Shown here: piece after piece, positions 16,723 to 27,848 of the stretch | Layout: each line of letters opens with the position of its first letter | Numbering within the stretch: position 1 is the first letter of the stretch | NCBI RefSeq assembly: GCF_042652785.1 | Contig: NZ_JBHSHD010000019.1 | Location: forward strand, 1 to 64,000 | DNA length: 64,000 nt | DNA from: Dokdonella_A ginsengisoli | GTDB lineage: Bacteria > Pseudomonadota > Gammaproteobacteria > Xanthomonadales > Rhodanobacteraceae | Direction of reading: 5' to 3' | Position numbers and translations under genes: made by a program | The notes under the pieces: model-generated | The model's input: the letters and a program-made list of their open reading frames with translations, nothing else | Database searches by the model: none | Told to the model about the DNA's origin: nothing

Positions 16723-17484
16723 CTACTCGTGGGCGGCGGCTGCGGCCGGATGCCGCAACGCGACGTCGTCGGCCGGCAGCGCCCCGCTCCACCCGAAAGT
16801 GCCCAGCAGGCGCTGCCAGCTGTCGTCCAGCGGAGCCTCGAACCGCAGCGGCGCCTGTGTCGCCGGATGCACGACTTCCAGCCGCCAGGCGTGCAGCAGC
16901 AGCCGGTGCACGCCGTAGTGCTGGCGGATCAGGCGGTTGTGATCGCCGCGGCCGTGGCTGGTGTCACCGAGCAGATGGTGCGAGACGTGATGGAAATGGC
17001 GGCGGATCTGCCGATAGCGGCCGGTCTGCGGCTGCACCTCAAGCAAGGCGTAGCGCTGCTGCGCGTAGCGCCCGGAGGCGATCGGCACCTCGACCGTCGC
17101 CAGCCGACGCCAGCGCGTCAGCGCCGGTTTCGCCTCGCCGCGCAGGCTGGAACCGGACAGCGGGTAGTCGATCTCGCCCTGCTCCGCCGGCCAGCCGCGC
17201 ACCACCGCGAGATAGGACTTGCCCACCGTGCGCGCCATCAGCTGGCGGCCGAGTTCTGCGGCGATTTCCTGCGACCGCGCGACCAGCAGCACGCCGCTGG
17301 TCGCGCGATCCAGCCGGTGCACGGCGTGCAGGCGGCCGTCGACCTGCAGACGCAGGCGGTCGATCAGGTAATCCTCGTCCTCGCCGACCAGGCGGCTGCG
17401 GTGCACCGCCAGCGAGTGCGGCTTGTTCACGGCGACGAGGTGCTCGTCGAGATGCAGGAGCTGCAGCGGGGCGGGAACGCTCAT
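16723..17484 (-). CDS. truC: tRNA pseudouridine(65) synthase TruC
   Basis: A 253-residue RluA-family pseudouridine synthase. The catalytic aspartate lies in HRLDRATSG. The overall pattern (LVAVNKPHSLAVHRS at the start, LATVEVPIASGRY and TGRYRQIRRH in the middle, LDDSWQRLLGTFGW at the end) fits TruC, which modifies U65 of tRNA-Ile and tRNA-Asp, better than RluA or RluC. It has no S4 domain. It lies 31 nt upstream of guaB on the same strand. Confidence 0.85.
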   Translation of the reverse strand: MSVPAPLQLLHLDEHLVAVNKPHSLAVHRSRLVGEDEDYLIDRLRLQVDGRLHAVHRLDRATSGVLLVARSQEIAAELGRQLMARTVGKSYLAVVRGWPAEQGEIDYPLSGSSLRGEAKPALTRWRRLATVEVPIASGRYAQQRYALLEVQPQTGRYRQIRRHFHHVSHHLLGDTSHGRGDHNRLIRQHYGVHRLLLHAWRLEVVHPATQAPLRFEAPLDDSWQRLLGTFGWSGALPADDVALRHPAAAAAHE

Positions 17485-17517
17485 CGCGGAAGTCTAGCGG
17501 CAATGCCAACCGCGCTT

Positions 17518-17534
17518 GCAGGGATGATCCCTGC
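17518..17534. other. Short perfect hairpin between sigma gene and truC
   Basis: GCAGGGAT (17518-17525), one G, ATCCCTGC (17527-17534). It lies in the 176-bp gap downstream of the sigma factor gene. It has no U tract, so it is at best a weak terminator or a protein-binding site. The rest of the gap shows nothing clear. Confidence 0.35.
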
Positions 17535-17660
17535 GCCTGCGCTTTCGCGTAGGTGGAAACGATCCGTCTCCGACGAGGCTTCTTCGTGCCGCCCGCCGCC
17601 ATCCCTCCCACCGCCCGTCTTTCCCGCGCCGCCGCCGGCGTTCCGCCGCGGCGGGGAAGC

Positions 17661-18233
17661 TCAGGCGGCGTCGAGTTCCTTCTGCAGGAAGGCTTTCGCC
17701 GCGCGCGTGTCGCGCTTGACCGTCGGTTCGGACACGCCGAGCAGCTCGGCGATGTCCTTGACCTCCAGGCCGGCGAAGAAGCGCAGCTCGACGACCTGCA
17801 CCAGCCGCTCGTCGAGGCCGGCCAGCTTCTGCAGTGCGCGATCCATGCCGACCAGTTGCTCGGCCTGCGCGTCGACCGGCAGCGGCATCCCTTCGAGGGC
17901 TTCGAGCGGAACGTGCTCGGCGCCGCCGCCGCGCCGCCCGGCCAGATGCGCGCGGGCGTAGTCGATGACCACCTGGCGCATTGCGCGCGCGGCGGTGGCG
18001 AAAAAATGCACGCGGCTTTCGAACACGCCGCCGCTGCCGTGGAAGAGCTTCAGGTACGCCTCGTTGACCAGGGCTCGCGTGTTCAGCGTATCGCCGCGGC
18101 GGTGGCGGGCGAGCTCGGACCGCGCGATGCGCAGGAGGTCCTCGTAGACCAGCGCTAGCGCGCGCTCGCGCGCGGCCGGATCGTCCGCGCCGGCCGCGAT
18201 CGCCCGGGTCAGGTCCGCTGGAGTGTCGACCAT
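17661..18233 (-). CDS. ECF-like sigma-70 family sigma factor (second copy)
   Basis: A 190-residue sigma factor of the same short ECF-like type as the one at 3676-4254. Region 2 reads NEAYLKLFHG and HFFATAARAMRQVVIDYAR, region 4 reads VVELRFFAGLEVKDIAELL then GVSEPTVKRDTRAAKAFL. ATG 18233 has AGAGGA about 8 nt upstream. It is divergent from a Ser/Thr kinase-TPR gene with only 114 bp between the two starts, so the pair probably shares regulation and may form a kinase-sigma signalling unit. Confidence 0.87.
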   Translation of the reverse strand: MVDTPADLTRAIAAGADDPAARERALALVYEDLLRIARSELARHRRGDTLNTRALVNEAYLKLFHGSGGVFESRVHFFATAARAMRQVVIDYARAHLAGRRGGGAEHVPLEALEGMPLPVDAQAEQLVGMDRALQKLAGLDERLVQVVELRFFAGLEVKDIAELLGVSEPTVKRDTRAAKAFLQKELDAA

Positions 18234-18347
18234 GGCAATGTCCTCTGTGCACCCGCTGCGGCGAGGCGCGGCTCCGTTCGCGAGGAACGAAAGCGCCGCC
18301 GTGCAATGTATAGAATGCCTCAAAGCAGGGGAATCCCGGAGCCGATG

Positions 18348-21071
<2,724 letters not shown>

Positions 21072-21078
21072 CGCGCAC

Positions 21079-22359
21079 TCAGCGCGCCAGCGCCAGCGAC
21101 AGCTCCGGCCAGTAGGTGATCACCAGCACCGCGGCGAGCAGGATCAGGAAGAACGGCGCGCTGGCACGCACCAGGGTCAGCACCGGCTTGTTGAAGCGCA
21201 TGCTGGCGATGAACAGGTTCATGCCGACCGGCGGCAGGAAGATGCCCAGCTGCAGGTTGGCCAGGAACAGGATGCCGAGGTGGATCGGGTCGACGCCGTA
21301 CTTCAGCGCGACCGGCAGCACCAGCGGCACCAGGATGATGATCGCCGGGAAGCCTTCCAGCAGCATGCCGAACACCAGCAGGAACGCGTTCAGCACGAGC
21401 AGGAACATGCCTTTGCTGGTGATGCTGTCCTGGATCACGCCGAACAGCTTCTCCGGCACCTCGGCGTCGATCAGCCAGTTGGTCAGCGCCAGCGAGAAGC
21501 CGAGGATGACCAGCAGCGCGCCGACCAGCAGCATCGCCTCGCGCGCGACCTTCGGCAGCTTGGACAGCGGGATCTCGCGGCGGATCAGCACCGTCACTAC
21601 GGCGACGTACAAGGCAGTCGCGGCGGCCGCTTCCGAGGCGGCGAGCTTGCCGGAATAGATGCCGGCGAGGATCACGAACGGCAGCGGCAGCTCCCAGGCG
21701 GCGCCCTTGAGCGCGTCGACCAGCTCGCGCCCGCTGACCTTCTCGCGCGTGACGCCGACGCGGCGCGCGTGCCAGATGCTGTAGATCGACAGCAGCACGA
21801 CCATCAGCGCGCACGGCAGCACGCCGGCCCTGAACAGCGCGTCGATGGTGACCGGCGGCGTGGTGTGGAACTGTTGCGCGACGACGCCGTACAGGATCAG
21901 CGGCATCGACGGCACCAGGATCAGGCCGAGGCTGCCCGACGCGGTCAGCAGGCCCAGCGAGAAACGCTCGCCGTACTTCTGCTGCAGCAGGGCCGGATAC
22001 AGCACCGCGCCGAGCGCGACGATGGTCACGCCGGTGGCGCCGGTGAACGCGGTGAACATCGCGCAGGCCAGCACCGCGACGATGGCCAGGCCACCCGGCA
22101 GCCAGCCGAGCAGCGCGTTGGTCACGCGCACCAGTCGCTGCGGCGCCTGGCTCTCGGCCATCAGGTAACCGGCCAGCGTGAACAGCGGAATGGCGATCAG
22201 CGCCGGCATGTCGGCCAGGCGGTAGAACTCCACCGCGACCGCGATGCCCTCCTGCCCGGCGGCATGGAAGCCGAGCAGCGCCACAGCCGCGATCAGCGCG
22301 AACAGCGGCGCACCGAGCGCGGCGAGAATCAGCAGCGCGACGACGGCGAGCGCGATCAC
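21079..22359 (-). CDS. dctM: TRAP transporter large permease (DctM type)
   Basis: A 426-residue, roughly 12-helix membrane protein of the TRAP large-permease/ion-transporter superfamily, which couples Na+ entry to solute import. Family landmarks are FTAFTGATGVTIVALGAV and PAIIILVPLVLPVALKYGVDP (each shown in part) and GIFLPPVGMNLFIAS. It starts at GTG 22359, which overlaps the dctQ stop as GTGA. Last gene of the tatT-dctP-dctQ-dctM operon. Length matches the family norm. Confidence 0.93.
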   Translation of the reverse strand: MIALAVVALLILAALGAPLFALIAAVALLGFHAAGQEGIAVAVEFYRLADMPALIAIPLFTLAGYLMAESQAPQRLVRVTNALLGWLPGGLAIVAVLACAMFTAFTGATGVTIVALGAVLYPALLQQKYGERFSLGLLTASGSLGLILVPSMPLILYGVVAQQFHTTPPVTIDALFRAGVLPCALMVVLLSIYSIWHARRVGVTREKVSGRELVDALKGAAWELPLPFVILAGIYSGKLAASEAAAATALYVAVVTVLIRREIPLSKLPKVAREAMLLVGALLVILGFSLALTNWLIDAEVPEKLFGVIQDSITSKGMFLLVLNAFLLVFGMLLEGFPAIIILVPLVLPVALKYGVDPIHLGILFLANLQLGIFLPPVGMNLFIASMRFNKPVLTLVRASAPFFLILLAAVLVITYWPELSLALAR

Positions 22360-22862
22360 GGCAGCTCCGGCGCCAGCACCGGCATGTCTTCGTTGCGCGG
22401 TGGCAGGAACGCGCGCAGGGCGAAGCGCAGCGCGAGCAGGCCGAAGCCGAGCGGGATGATCGCCTCGACCAGCCAGGTGGGAATGCCGGCGACGGTGTTG
22501 CCGCCGCCGAAATCGAGCTGCACCAGGCCGTAGCCGTACCAGGCCATCGTCGCCGAGATGCCGGCGGCGAACAGCAGGGTGACGATGCGTATCGCCCGGC
22601 GCGTCTTGCCGTGCACGAAGTGCGCGAGCACGTCGAGTCCGATGTGCTTGTCGTCGCGCGCCGCGGCGAGCGCGCCGAGCATGGCCGCCCACAGCACCAT
22701 CGCGCGCAGCAGCGGATCGGCCCATTCCAGGCCGGTCTCGAAGAAATTGCGCAGTACGATCTGCGCACCGGCGAGCACGACCATCGCCAGCACGAGCAAG
22801 GCGATCAGCCCGGTCTCGACGCGGTCGAGCCAGACCAGGGCGCGCCCGGCCGGCCGGCTCAT
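22356..22862 (-). CDS. dctQ: TRAP transporter small permease (DctQ type)
   Basis: A 168-residue protein with four predicted membrane helices. The DctQ signature is seen in GAQIVLRNFFETGLEWADPL, followed by the RDDKHIGLDVLAHF loop. It pairs with DctM to form the membrane part of the TRAP importer. Start ATG 22862 overlaps the dctP stop (ATGA) and its own stop overlaps dctM (GTGA), so the three are tightly coupled. Confidence 0.9.
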   Translation of the reverse strand: MSRPAGRALVWLDRVETGLIALLVLAMVVLAGAQIVLRNFFETGLEWADPLLRAMVLWAAMLGALAAARDDKHIGLDVLAHFVHGKTRRAIRIVTLLFAAGISATMAWYGYGLVQLDFGGGNTVAGIPTWLVEAIIPLGFGLLALRFALRAFLPPRNEDMPVLAPELP

Positions 22863-23863
22863 TTGGCCGATCCGCCGCGCGCTTCGGCCAGCGTGGCGTC
22901 GAGCGTCTTCTGCACTTCCGGCGAGAACGCGCCACCGGCCGAGAGCTGCTTGTTCGCGTCCGCGCCGATCGCCTCCCAGCTCTTGCGTTCGGCCTCGCTC
23001 GGCGCGGTGAACTTGATGCCCTGCTGTTCGAGCGCGGTGCGCGCGGAGGCGTTGTCGCTGCGCGCCAGCTTGTCGATGCGTTCGAACGCGCCACCGATCT
23101 CGTCGCCGAGCACCTTCTGGTCCGCGGCGGTGAGGGCGTCGAACGCCTTCTTGTCCACCGCGAGTTCGCCGATGACGTAGATCACCGGCAGGTCGGCCAC
23201 GTGCTTGATCTTGGTGTGCCACTGGAACGCGATGGCGCCGGCCGTGGTGTTGGCGGCGGTGTCGATCAGACCGGTCTGCAGGCTGGTGTAGACATCCGAC
23301 AGCGGCAGCGGGATCGGCGCGACGCCGGCTGCCTTGAAGGTCGCCGCGGCGATCTCGTCGCCCTGCGGCACCCACACCTTGGCGCTCTTGAGGTCGTCGC
23401 GCGTCTTCAGCTCGCGCGTGCTCATGAGGTAGGCGAAGCCGCCGCCGCTGATGCCCAGCAGCTCGAAGCCGTTCTTGCGGAACTGCTCCTTGATCAGCGG
23501 ATCGACCTTGGCGCGCACCTTGTCCACTTCCTCCTGGTTGCGGAACATGAACGGCACCGTGTAGACCTCGGCGTCCTTGGTGATCGCGCTGGCCTCGCCG
23601 CCGGTGAAGGCACCGCCCTGCAGCTGGCCGATCTTGATCTTGCGCAGCACCGTGGCGTCGTCGCCCATCACGCCGCCGGGATAGAACTTGAGCTCGACGC
23701 GACCTTCGGTCTTGGTCTTGATCGCTTCGGCGCTGGTGCGCATCTCCTTCATCCAGCTGGTGCCGTCGGGCGCCAGCGTGGCGATCTTGATCGTCGCGGC
23801 CTGGGCGCCGGCACCGGCCAGGGCGAGCGCAAGCGCGAGGGAAATTCTGCTGAGGGGGTTCAT
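22859..23863 (-). CDS. dctP: TRAP transporter solute-binding protein (DctP family)
   Basis: A 334-residue periplasmic binding protein with a signal peptide (ISLALALALAGAGAQA) and the DctP-type order: TIKIATLAPDGTSWM, ELKFYPGGVMGDD, DVYTSLQTGLIDTAANT. In most DctP proteins an arginine in a K-x-R-V-P stretch binds the ligand carboxylate. Here that place reads AKVWVPQGDE, with tryptophan instead. This fits a ligand other than a simple dicarboxylate. ATG 23863 has AGGAGG six bases upstream; an ATG at 23869 abuts it and is rejected. Confidence 0.92.
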   Translation of the reverse strand: MNPLSRISLALALALAGAGAQAATIKIATLAPDGTSWMKEMRTSAEAIKTKTEGRVELKFYPGGVMGDDATVLRKIKIGQLQGGAFTGGEASAITKDAEVYTVPFMFRNQEEVDKVRAKVDPLIKEQFRKNGFELLGISGGGFAYLMSTRELKTRDDLKSAKVWVPQGDEIAAATFKAAGVAPIPLPLSDVYTSLQTGLIDTAANTTAGAIAFQWHTKIKHVADLPVIYVIGELAVDKKAFDALTAADQKVLGDEIGGAFERIDKLARSDNASARTALEQQGIKFTAPSEAERKSWEAIGADANKQLSAGGAFSPEVQKTLDATLAEARGGSAK

Positions 23864-23928
23864 CGTCATCCTCCTGGAATGAAAGGCCGTCGTCGTTGCG
23901 GCGAAGCCGCGGCGCCTTGCGCCGGGCG

Positions 23929-24789
23929 CTAGAAGAAATCCTTGCCCGAGGCGAGCAGCTTCTTCGCGCGCTGCTGCGCCAGACTGTTGATCAGGGTCAG
24001 GCCCGGTGCGCGCGGATCGGCCGCGATCGCCTCGTTGAGCAGCCTGTCGTGCAGCTCCTGGTCGAACACCAGGCGCGCGTAGCGCTCGGCGTACAGGACC
24101 CGGACCATCTGGTTCTTGCCGCCGGACATTGCAAGAGCCTTCTCGAAGAACGCCTTGCCCTCCTCCGGCTTGCCGCCGAGCGAGGCCGGCCGCAGGGTGT
24201 CGAGCACGCCCAGGTACATGTAGGGCTCGCCCTGCTGGTGGTCCGGAGCCAGCGCGACCACGCGCTCGAACAGCACCTGCACCTTCGGGATGTCGGCGAT
24301 CGACTTCCAGTCCGAGCTGTTGTTCTGGATCCGGCCGGCCCAGGCGGAAGCCAGGCCGTAGAGCACGCCGACGTCGTTCCGGCCGGCCTTGGCGACCTCG
24401 GCCTGGAAGCCCTCGAACGGCTGGTCGATCTGCGCGCACAGCCCCGGCAGCCGGATGCAGGTCGCGCGCCGAGCGTAGTCGAAACTGTGCGCGGACAGCC
24501 GCGTCGCGCGCTCCGGATCGTCGACGAAGCCGCCGGCATAGGCGCCGTACAGGCGCGCGCCGGCGAGCAGCATGCCGGCGTTCTGCGGATCGCCCTGGAT
24601 CAGGCCGTCGACCAGCAGCAGCCAGGCCGGAATGCCGTCGCGCGCGGTCGTCACGTCTTCCTGGTCGAGCATGCCGGCGGTGAGGTTGTCGGCGAACTTC
24701 TGCGTGGCGTTGTTGACGATCGTCGCGCACCCGCCGAGCGCGAGCAGCGCGAGCGCGAGACCGAGGCGTGGAACGGAGATGGATGGCAT
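23929..24789 (-). CDS. TatT family lipoprotein of a TPR-associated TRAP transporter
   Basis: A 286-residue outer- or inner-leaflet lipoprotein with a clear lipobox (LALGGC after a hydrophobic stretch) and an all-helical body matching the TRAP transporter TatT component family: FDYARRATCIRLPGLCAQID, a GVLYGLASAWAGRIQ segment, and the TPR-like EGKAFFEKALAMS. In Treponema the homologue forms a trimer with pores and binds the solute-binding protein, possibly passing on a hydrophobic ligand. It is 65 nt upstream of dctP on the same strand, so it is the first gene of the operon. Confidence 0.85.
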   Translation of the reverse strand: MPSISVPRLGLALALLALGGCATIVNNATQKFADNLTAGMLDQEDVTTARDGIPAWLLLVDGLIQGDPQNAGMLLAGARLYGAYAGGFVDDPERATRLSAHSFDYARRATCIRLPGLCAQIDQPFEGFQAEVAKAGRNDVGVLYGLASAWAGRIQNNSSDWKSIADIPKVQVLFERVVALAPDHQQGEPYMYLGVLDTLRPASLGGKPEEGKAFFEKALAMSGGKNQMVRVLYAERYARLVFDQELHDRLLNEAIAADPRAPGLTLINSLAQQRAKKLLASGKDFF

Positions 24790-24872
24790 GGCGTTGGGGA
24801 TTCTCGTCGACGTGGCCTGCGCAGCGCGGCCGGCGCGCAGGTTTGCACGGCGCAGGTGAACGGAGGTTGAGG

Positions 24873-25733
24873 TCAGGTGCGGTCGAAGAAGGTTTCGGCG
24901 GCTTCCAGCGTATTCTCCATCAGGGTCGCCACCGTCATCGGTCCGACCCCTCCCGGCACCGGCGTGATCCACGAGGCGCGCTCGGCGGCCGGCGCGAACT
25001 CGACATCGCCGACCAGGCGCCCGTCGTCGAGCCGGTTGATGCCGACGTCGATGACGACCGCGCCGGGCTTGATCCACTCGCCCTTGACCAGCCCGGGACG
25101 GCCGGCCGCGACCACCACGATGTCGGCCTGCCGCACCTCGGCTTCCAGGCTGGTGGTGAAACGATGGCAGCCGGTCGTCGTGCATCCGGCCAGCAGCAAT
25201 TCGAGGATCAGCGGCCGCCCGACATGATTGGACACGCCGATGACAACCGCCTTGCACCCGCGCACGGGGCGATCGGTGTGCCCCAGCAGGGTCATCACGC
25301 CCTTCGGCGTGCACGGGCGCAGGCCGCGCTGGCGCAGGGCGAGGCGGCCGACGTTCTCGGCCTGGAAGCCGTCCACGTCCTTGCGCGCGTCGATGCGGTC
25401 GATCAGGGCGGTCGCGTTGACGCCCGGCGGCAGCGGCAGCTGCAGCAGGATGCCGTGCACGTCCGGATCGGCGTTGAGACGGTCGATCAGGGCGATCAGG
25501 TCGGCTTCCGGCGTCGCCGCGGGCAGGTCGAAGTCGAACGAGCGGAATCCGACCTGGGCGCAGGCGCGGCGCTTGTTGCGCACGTAGACCATCGAGGCCG
25601 GATCGGCGCCGACCAGCACCACCGCCAGCCCCGGCACGCGCAGGCCGGCTGCGCGCCGCGCCGCGACGCGTGCGGCCACGGTGTCGAGCACGTCGTCGGC
25701 GATGCGGCGTCCATCCAGCAGTCGCGCGGCCAT
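24873..25733 (-). CDS. folD: Methylene-THF dehydrogenase/methenyl-THF cyclohydrolase FolD
   Basis: Bifunctional enzyme of one-carbon metabolism: NADP-dependent oxidation of 5,10-methylene-THF and hydrolysis to 10-formyl-THF. 286 residues. The catalytic lysine is in MVYVRNKRRAC, the substrate loop in DVDGFQAENVG, the Rossmann turn in VIGVSNHVGRP, and the closing PVPGGVGPMTVATLMENT is diagnostic. The usual GRSxxVG reads GVSNHVGRP, a common variant. A promoter-like TTGAGC/GATAAT pair lies just upstream. Confidence 0.95.
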   Translation of the reverse strand: MAARLLDGRRIADDVLDTVAARVAARRAAGLRVPGLAVVLVGADPASMVYVRNKRRACAQVGFRSFDFDLPAATPEADLIALIDRLNADPDVHGILLQLPLPPGVNATALIDRIDARKDVDGFQAENVGRLALRQRGLRPCTPKGVMTLLGHTDRPVRGCKAVVIGVSNHVGRPLILELLLAGCTTTGCHRFTTSLEAEVRQADIVVVAAGRPGLVKGEWIKPGAVVIDVGINRLDDGRLVGDVEFAPAAERASWITPVPGGVGPMTVATLMENTLEAAETFFDRT

Positions 25734-25756
25734 TGGGGATCCGGTGTAAAACGCGC

Positions 25757-25786
25757 ATTATCCCACGCCCACCGGGACGCGCTCAA
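25757..25786 (-). promoter_or_regulatory. Possible folD promoter
   Basis: On the minus strand TTGAGC (25786-25781), an 18-nt spacer and GATAAT (25762-25757) lie about 24 nt before the folD ATG. The -10 matches consensus in five of six bases, the -35 in four. This is a pattern match only. Confidence 0.35.
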
Positions 25787-25822
25787 ACCGGGCTCGCAGT
25801 TCCCGCATCGAGGAATGCCGCA

Positions 25823-26119
25823 ATGACCGACTCCGCCACCGAACTGGAAGCCGCCGCGTTCCGGCGTCTGCTCGCCCATCTGCGCGAGCGCACCGACGTG
25901 CAGAACATCGATCTGATGATCGTCGGCGGCTTCTGCCGCAACTGCCTGGCCGACTGGTACCGCGAAGCGGCCGCCGAGCGCGGCATCGATTTCGACAAGG
26001 ACGCCGCGCGCGAGCGCATCTACGGCGAGCCGTTCGCTCAATGGAAGGCCAAGCACCAGCCCGAGGCGACGCCGGAACAGCTGGCCGCGTTCGCGAAGGC
26101 GCAGGAACGGCATGGCTGA
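25823..26119 (+). CDS. DUF1244 domain protein
   Basis: A 98-residue protein of the DUF1244 family, recognised from LRERTDVQNIDLMIVGGFCR with CRNCLADWY directly following. It is conserved among proteobacteria; function unknown. AGGA lies about 9 nt before the ATG. The two close cysteines could bind metal, but this is a guess. The 3' end overlaps the next gene by 8 nt, so both are in one transcript, divergent from folD. Confidence 0.85.
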   Translation: MTDSATELEAAAFRRLLAHLRERTDVQNIDLMIVGGFCRNCLADWYREAAAERGIDFDKDAARERIYGEPFAQWKAKHQPEATPEQLAAFAKAQERHG

Positions 26120-26678
26120 GACGGAAGCGATCGGGAGGATCGAGTTCGTCATCGACGAACTGGTCGCGCGCCCCTACCGGCCGGGCGATGCGCCGGCGCT
26201 GGCGGATGCCGTGCGCGAATCGCTGGCGAGCCTGTCGCCGTGGCTGGACTGGTGCCATCCCGAATACGGCCTGGCGGACGCCGAGCAGTGGATCGCGATC
26301 TGCGAATCGGGCTGGCGCAGCGGCGATCAGTACGCCTTCGCCGTGTTCGACGCCGACACGGATCGCTTTCTGGGGGCGGTCGGCATCAGCCAGCGCAGCC
26401 GCCGCTACAACTACGCCGGCATCGGCTACTGGGTCAGGCGGTCGGCGCGCGGCCACGCGATCGCCGCGCGCGTCGCCCGTCGCGTCGCCGCATTCGGCTT
26501 CGACCGCCTGGGCCTGGGTCGCCTGGAAATCCTCGCCGCGACCGGCAATCTCGCCAGCCGGCGCACGGCCGAACACATCGGCGCGCATTTCGAGGGCATC
26601 CAGCGCCGGCGGCTGTGTGTCGGCGAAACGACGCACGACGCGGCAACGTACTCGCTGATTCCGGACGATCCGGGTTGA
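26112..26678 (+). CDS. GNAT family N-acetyltransferase (RimJ/RimL-like)
   Basis: 188 residues with the acetyltransferase_3 layout of ribosomal-protein acetyltransferases: LVARPYRPGDAPALADAV, a central DRFLGAVGISQRSRRYN strand, IGYWVRRSARGHAIAARVAR (acetyl-CoA binding loop, R-S-A-R-G-H-A), and NLASRRTAEHIGAHFEG near the end. The substrate may be a protein N-terminus or a small amine; the sequence does not tell. It starts inside the DUF1244 gene (8-nt overlap). Confidence 0.85.
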   Translation: MAETEAIGRIEFVIDELVARPYRPGDAPALADAVRESLASLSPWLDWCHPEYGLADAEQWIAICESGWRSGDQYAFAVFDADTDRFLGAVGISQRSRRYNYAGIGYWVRRSARGHAIAARVARRVAAFGFDRLGLGRLEILAATGNLASRRTAEHIGAHFEGIQRRRLCVGETTHDAATYSLIPDDPG

Positions 26679-26687
26679 ACCGGCGGC

Positions 26688-27845
26688 TCAGCTCGAAGCG
26701 CAGATCCGCGCGATGTCCTCGTAGCCGGCGAATACCGCGTTTGCGCCGCAGCCTGGGCAGTCCGGGTCGCGCGGCAGGCGCAGTTCGCGGAACGAGCCGG
26801 CCAGCGCGTCGTGGCAGAGTAGCCGCCCGACCAGCGGCTGGCCGATGCCGAGCAGCAGCTTGAGCGCCTCGCTGGCCTGCAGCAGGCCGACGATGCCCGG
26901 CAGCACGCCGAGCACGCCGGCTTCGCTGCAGTTGGGCGCATCTTCCGCCGACGGCGGCTGCGGAAACAGGCAGCGGTAGCACGGCGAATCCGCGCGCCGC
27001 GGATCGAACACGCTGACCTGGCCGCTGAAGCGGTGCACGGCGCCGTAGACCAGCGGAAACTTCAGCCGCAGGCTCGCCGCGCTGAGCAGGTAGCGCACGG
27101 GAAAATTGTCGGCGCCGTCGATCACGACGTCGTGGCCGCGCACCAGGCGCTCGACGTTGGAAGCGTCCACGCGCTCGGCGATCGCCTCGATGCGCACGCC
27201 GGGATTGAGCGCGTTCAGCGCGAGCTTGGCCGACTCGGTCTTGGGCATGCCCACGCGCGCGTCGGCGTGCACCACCTGGCGCTGCAGGTTCGAACGCTCG
27301 ACCCGGTCGTCATCGATCAGCGTGAGGCGGCCGACGCCGGCGGCGGCGAGGTACAGCGACGCCGGCGCACCGAGGCCGCCCGCGCCGATCAGCGCGACGC
27401 GGGCCTGGGCCAGCCTCTGCTGACCGGCGACGCCGACTTCCGGCAGCACCAGATGCCGCGCGTAGCGTTCGGCCGAGTCGGCGTCGAGCGCACCCTGCTC
27501 GACCGGCAGGCCTTCCTGCTTCCAGCGTGCGAAGCCTCCGCGCACCGACAGGCTGCGCGCGTAGCCGAGCCCGCGCAGCGTCTCGACCGCGAGCAGCGAG
27601 CGCCGCCCGCTGGCGCAGATGGCGAGGATCTCGCGGTCGCGCTCCGGCGCGATCGCGGCGATGCGCGCCTGGATCTCGCCGCGCGCGAGTCCGACCGCGC
27701 CGGCCGGCAGGCCGGCGGCGCGCTCGTCGTCCTCGCGCACGTCGAGCAGCAGCGCGCCGTCGCGCTGATGCGACAGCGCCTGCGCGGGATCGATCTCGCG
27801 CGAGTCGGCGGCGAACGGAGGAACGGAATCCGGCAAGGCGTTCAT
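26688..27845 (-). CDS. moeB: Rhodanese-MoeB fusion, molybdopterin-synthase adenylyltransferase
   Basis: A 385-residue two-domain protein. Residues about 15-115 form a rhodanese domain (LLLDVREDDE, active-site cysteine in ICASGRRS). From about 125 the ThiF/MoeB E1-like fold follows (RHLVLPEVGVAGQQ, nucleotide loop GAGGLGAPAS, DGADNFPVRYL, zinc cysteine pairs in CYRC and CPGC). It adenylates the C-terminus of MoaD, and the rhodanese part may transfer sulphur. In eukaryotic MOCS3 the rhodanese is C-terminal; here it leads. It lies 3 nt downstream of moeA. Confidence 0.92.
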   Translation of the reverse strand: MNALPDSVPPFAADSREIDPAQALSHQRDGALLLDVREDDERAAGLPAGAVGLARGEIQARIAAIAPERDREILAICASGRRSLLAVETLRGLGYARSLSVRGGFARWKQEGLPVEQGALDADSAERYARHLVLPEVGVAGQQRLAQARVALIGAGGLGAPASLYLAAAGVGRLTLIDDDRVERSNLQRQVVHADARVGMPKTESAKLALNALNPGVRIEAIAERVDASNVERLVRGHDVVIDGADNFPVRYLLSAASLRLKFPLVYGAVHRFSGQVSVFDPRRADSPCYRCLFPQPPSAEDAPNCSEAGVLGVLPGIVGLLQASEALKLLLGIGQPLVGRLLCHDALAGSFRELRLPRDPDCPGCGANAVFAGYEDIARICASS

Positions 27846-27848
27846 GGC

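Noticed and set aside
15676..17961. Plus-strand open frame of 761 codons over guaB and truC
   Set aside because: Antisense to guaB and truC, with low-complexity serine/arginine/threonine content.
18234..18344. A TAGAAT box before the kinase gene at 18311-18316 as its promoter
   Set aside because: No -35 element at usable spacing, and ECF-type control is as likely; not strong enough to list.
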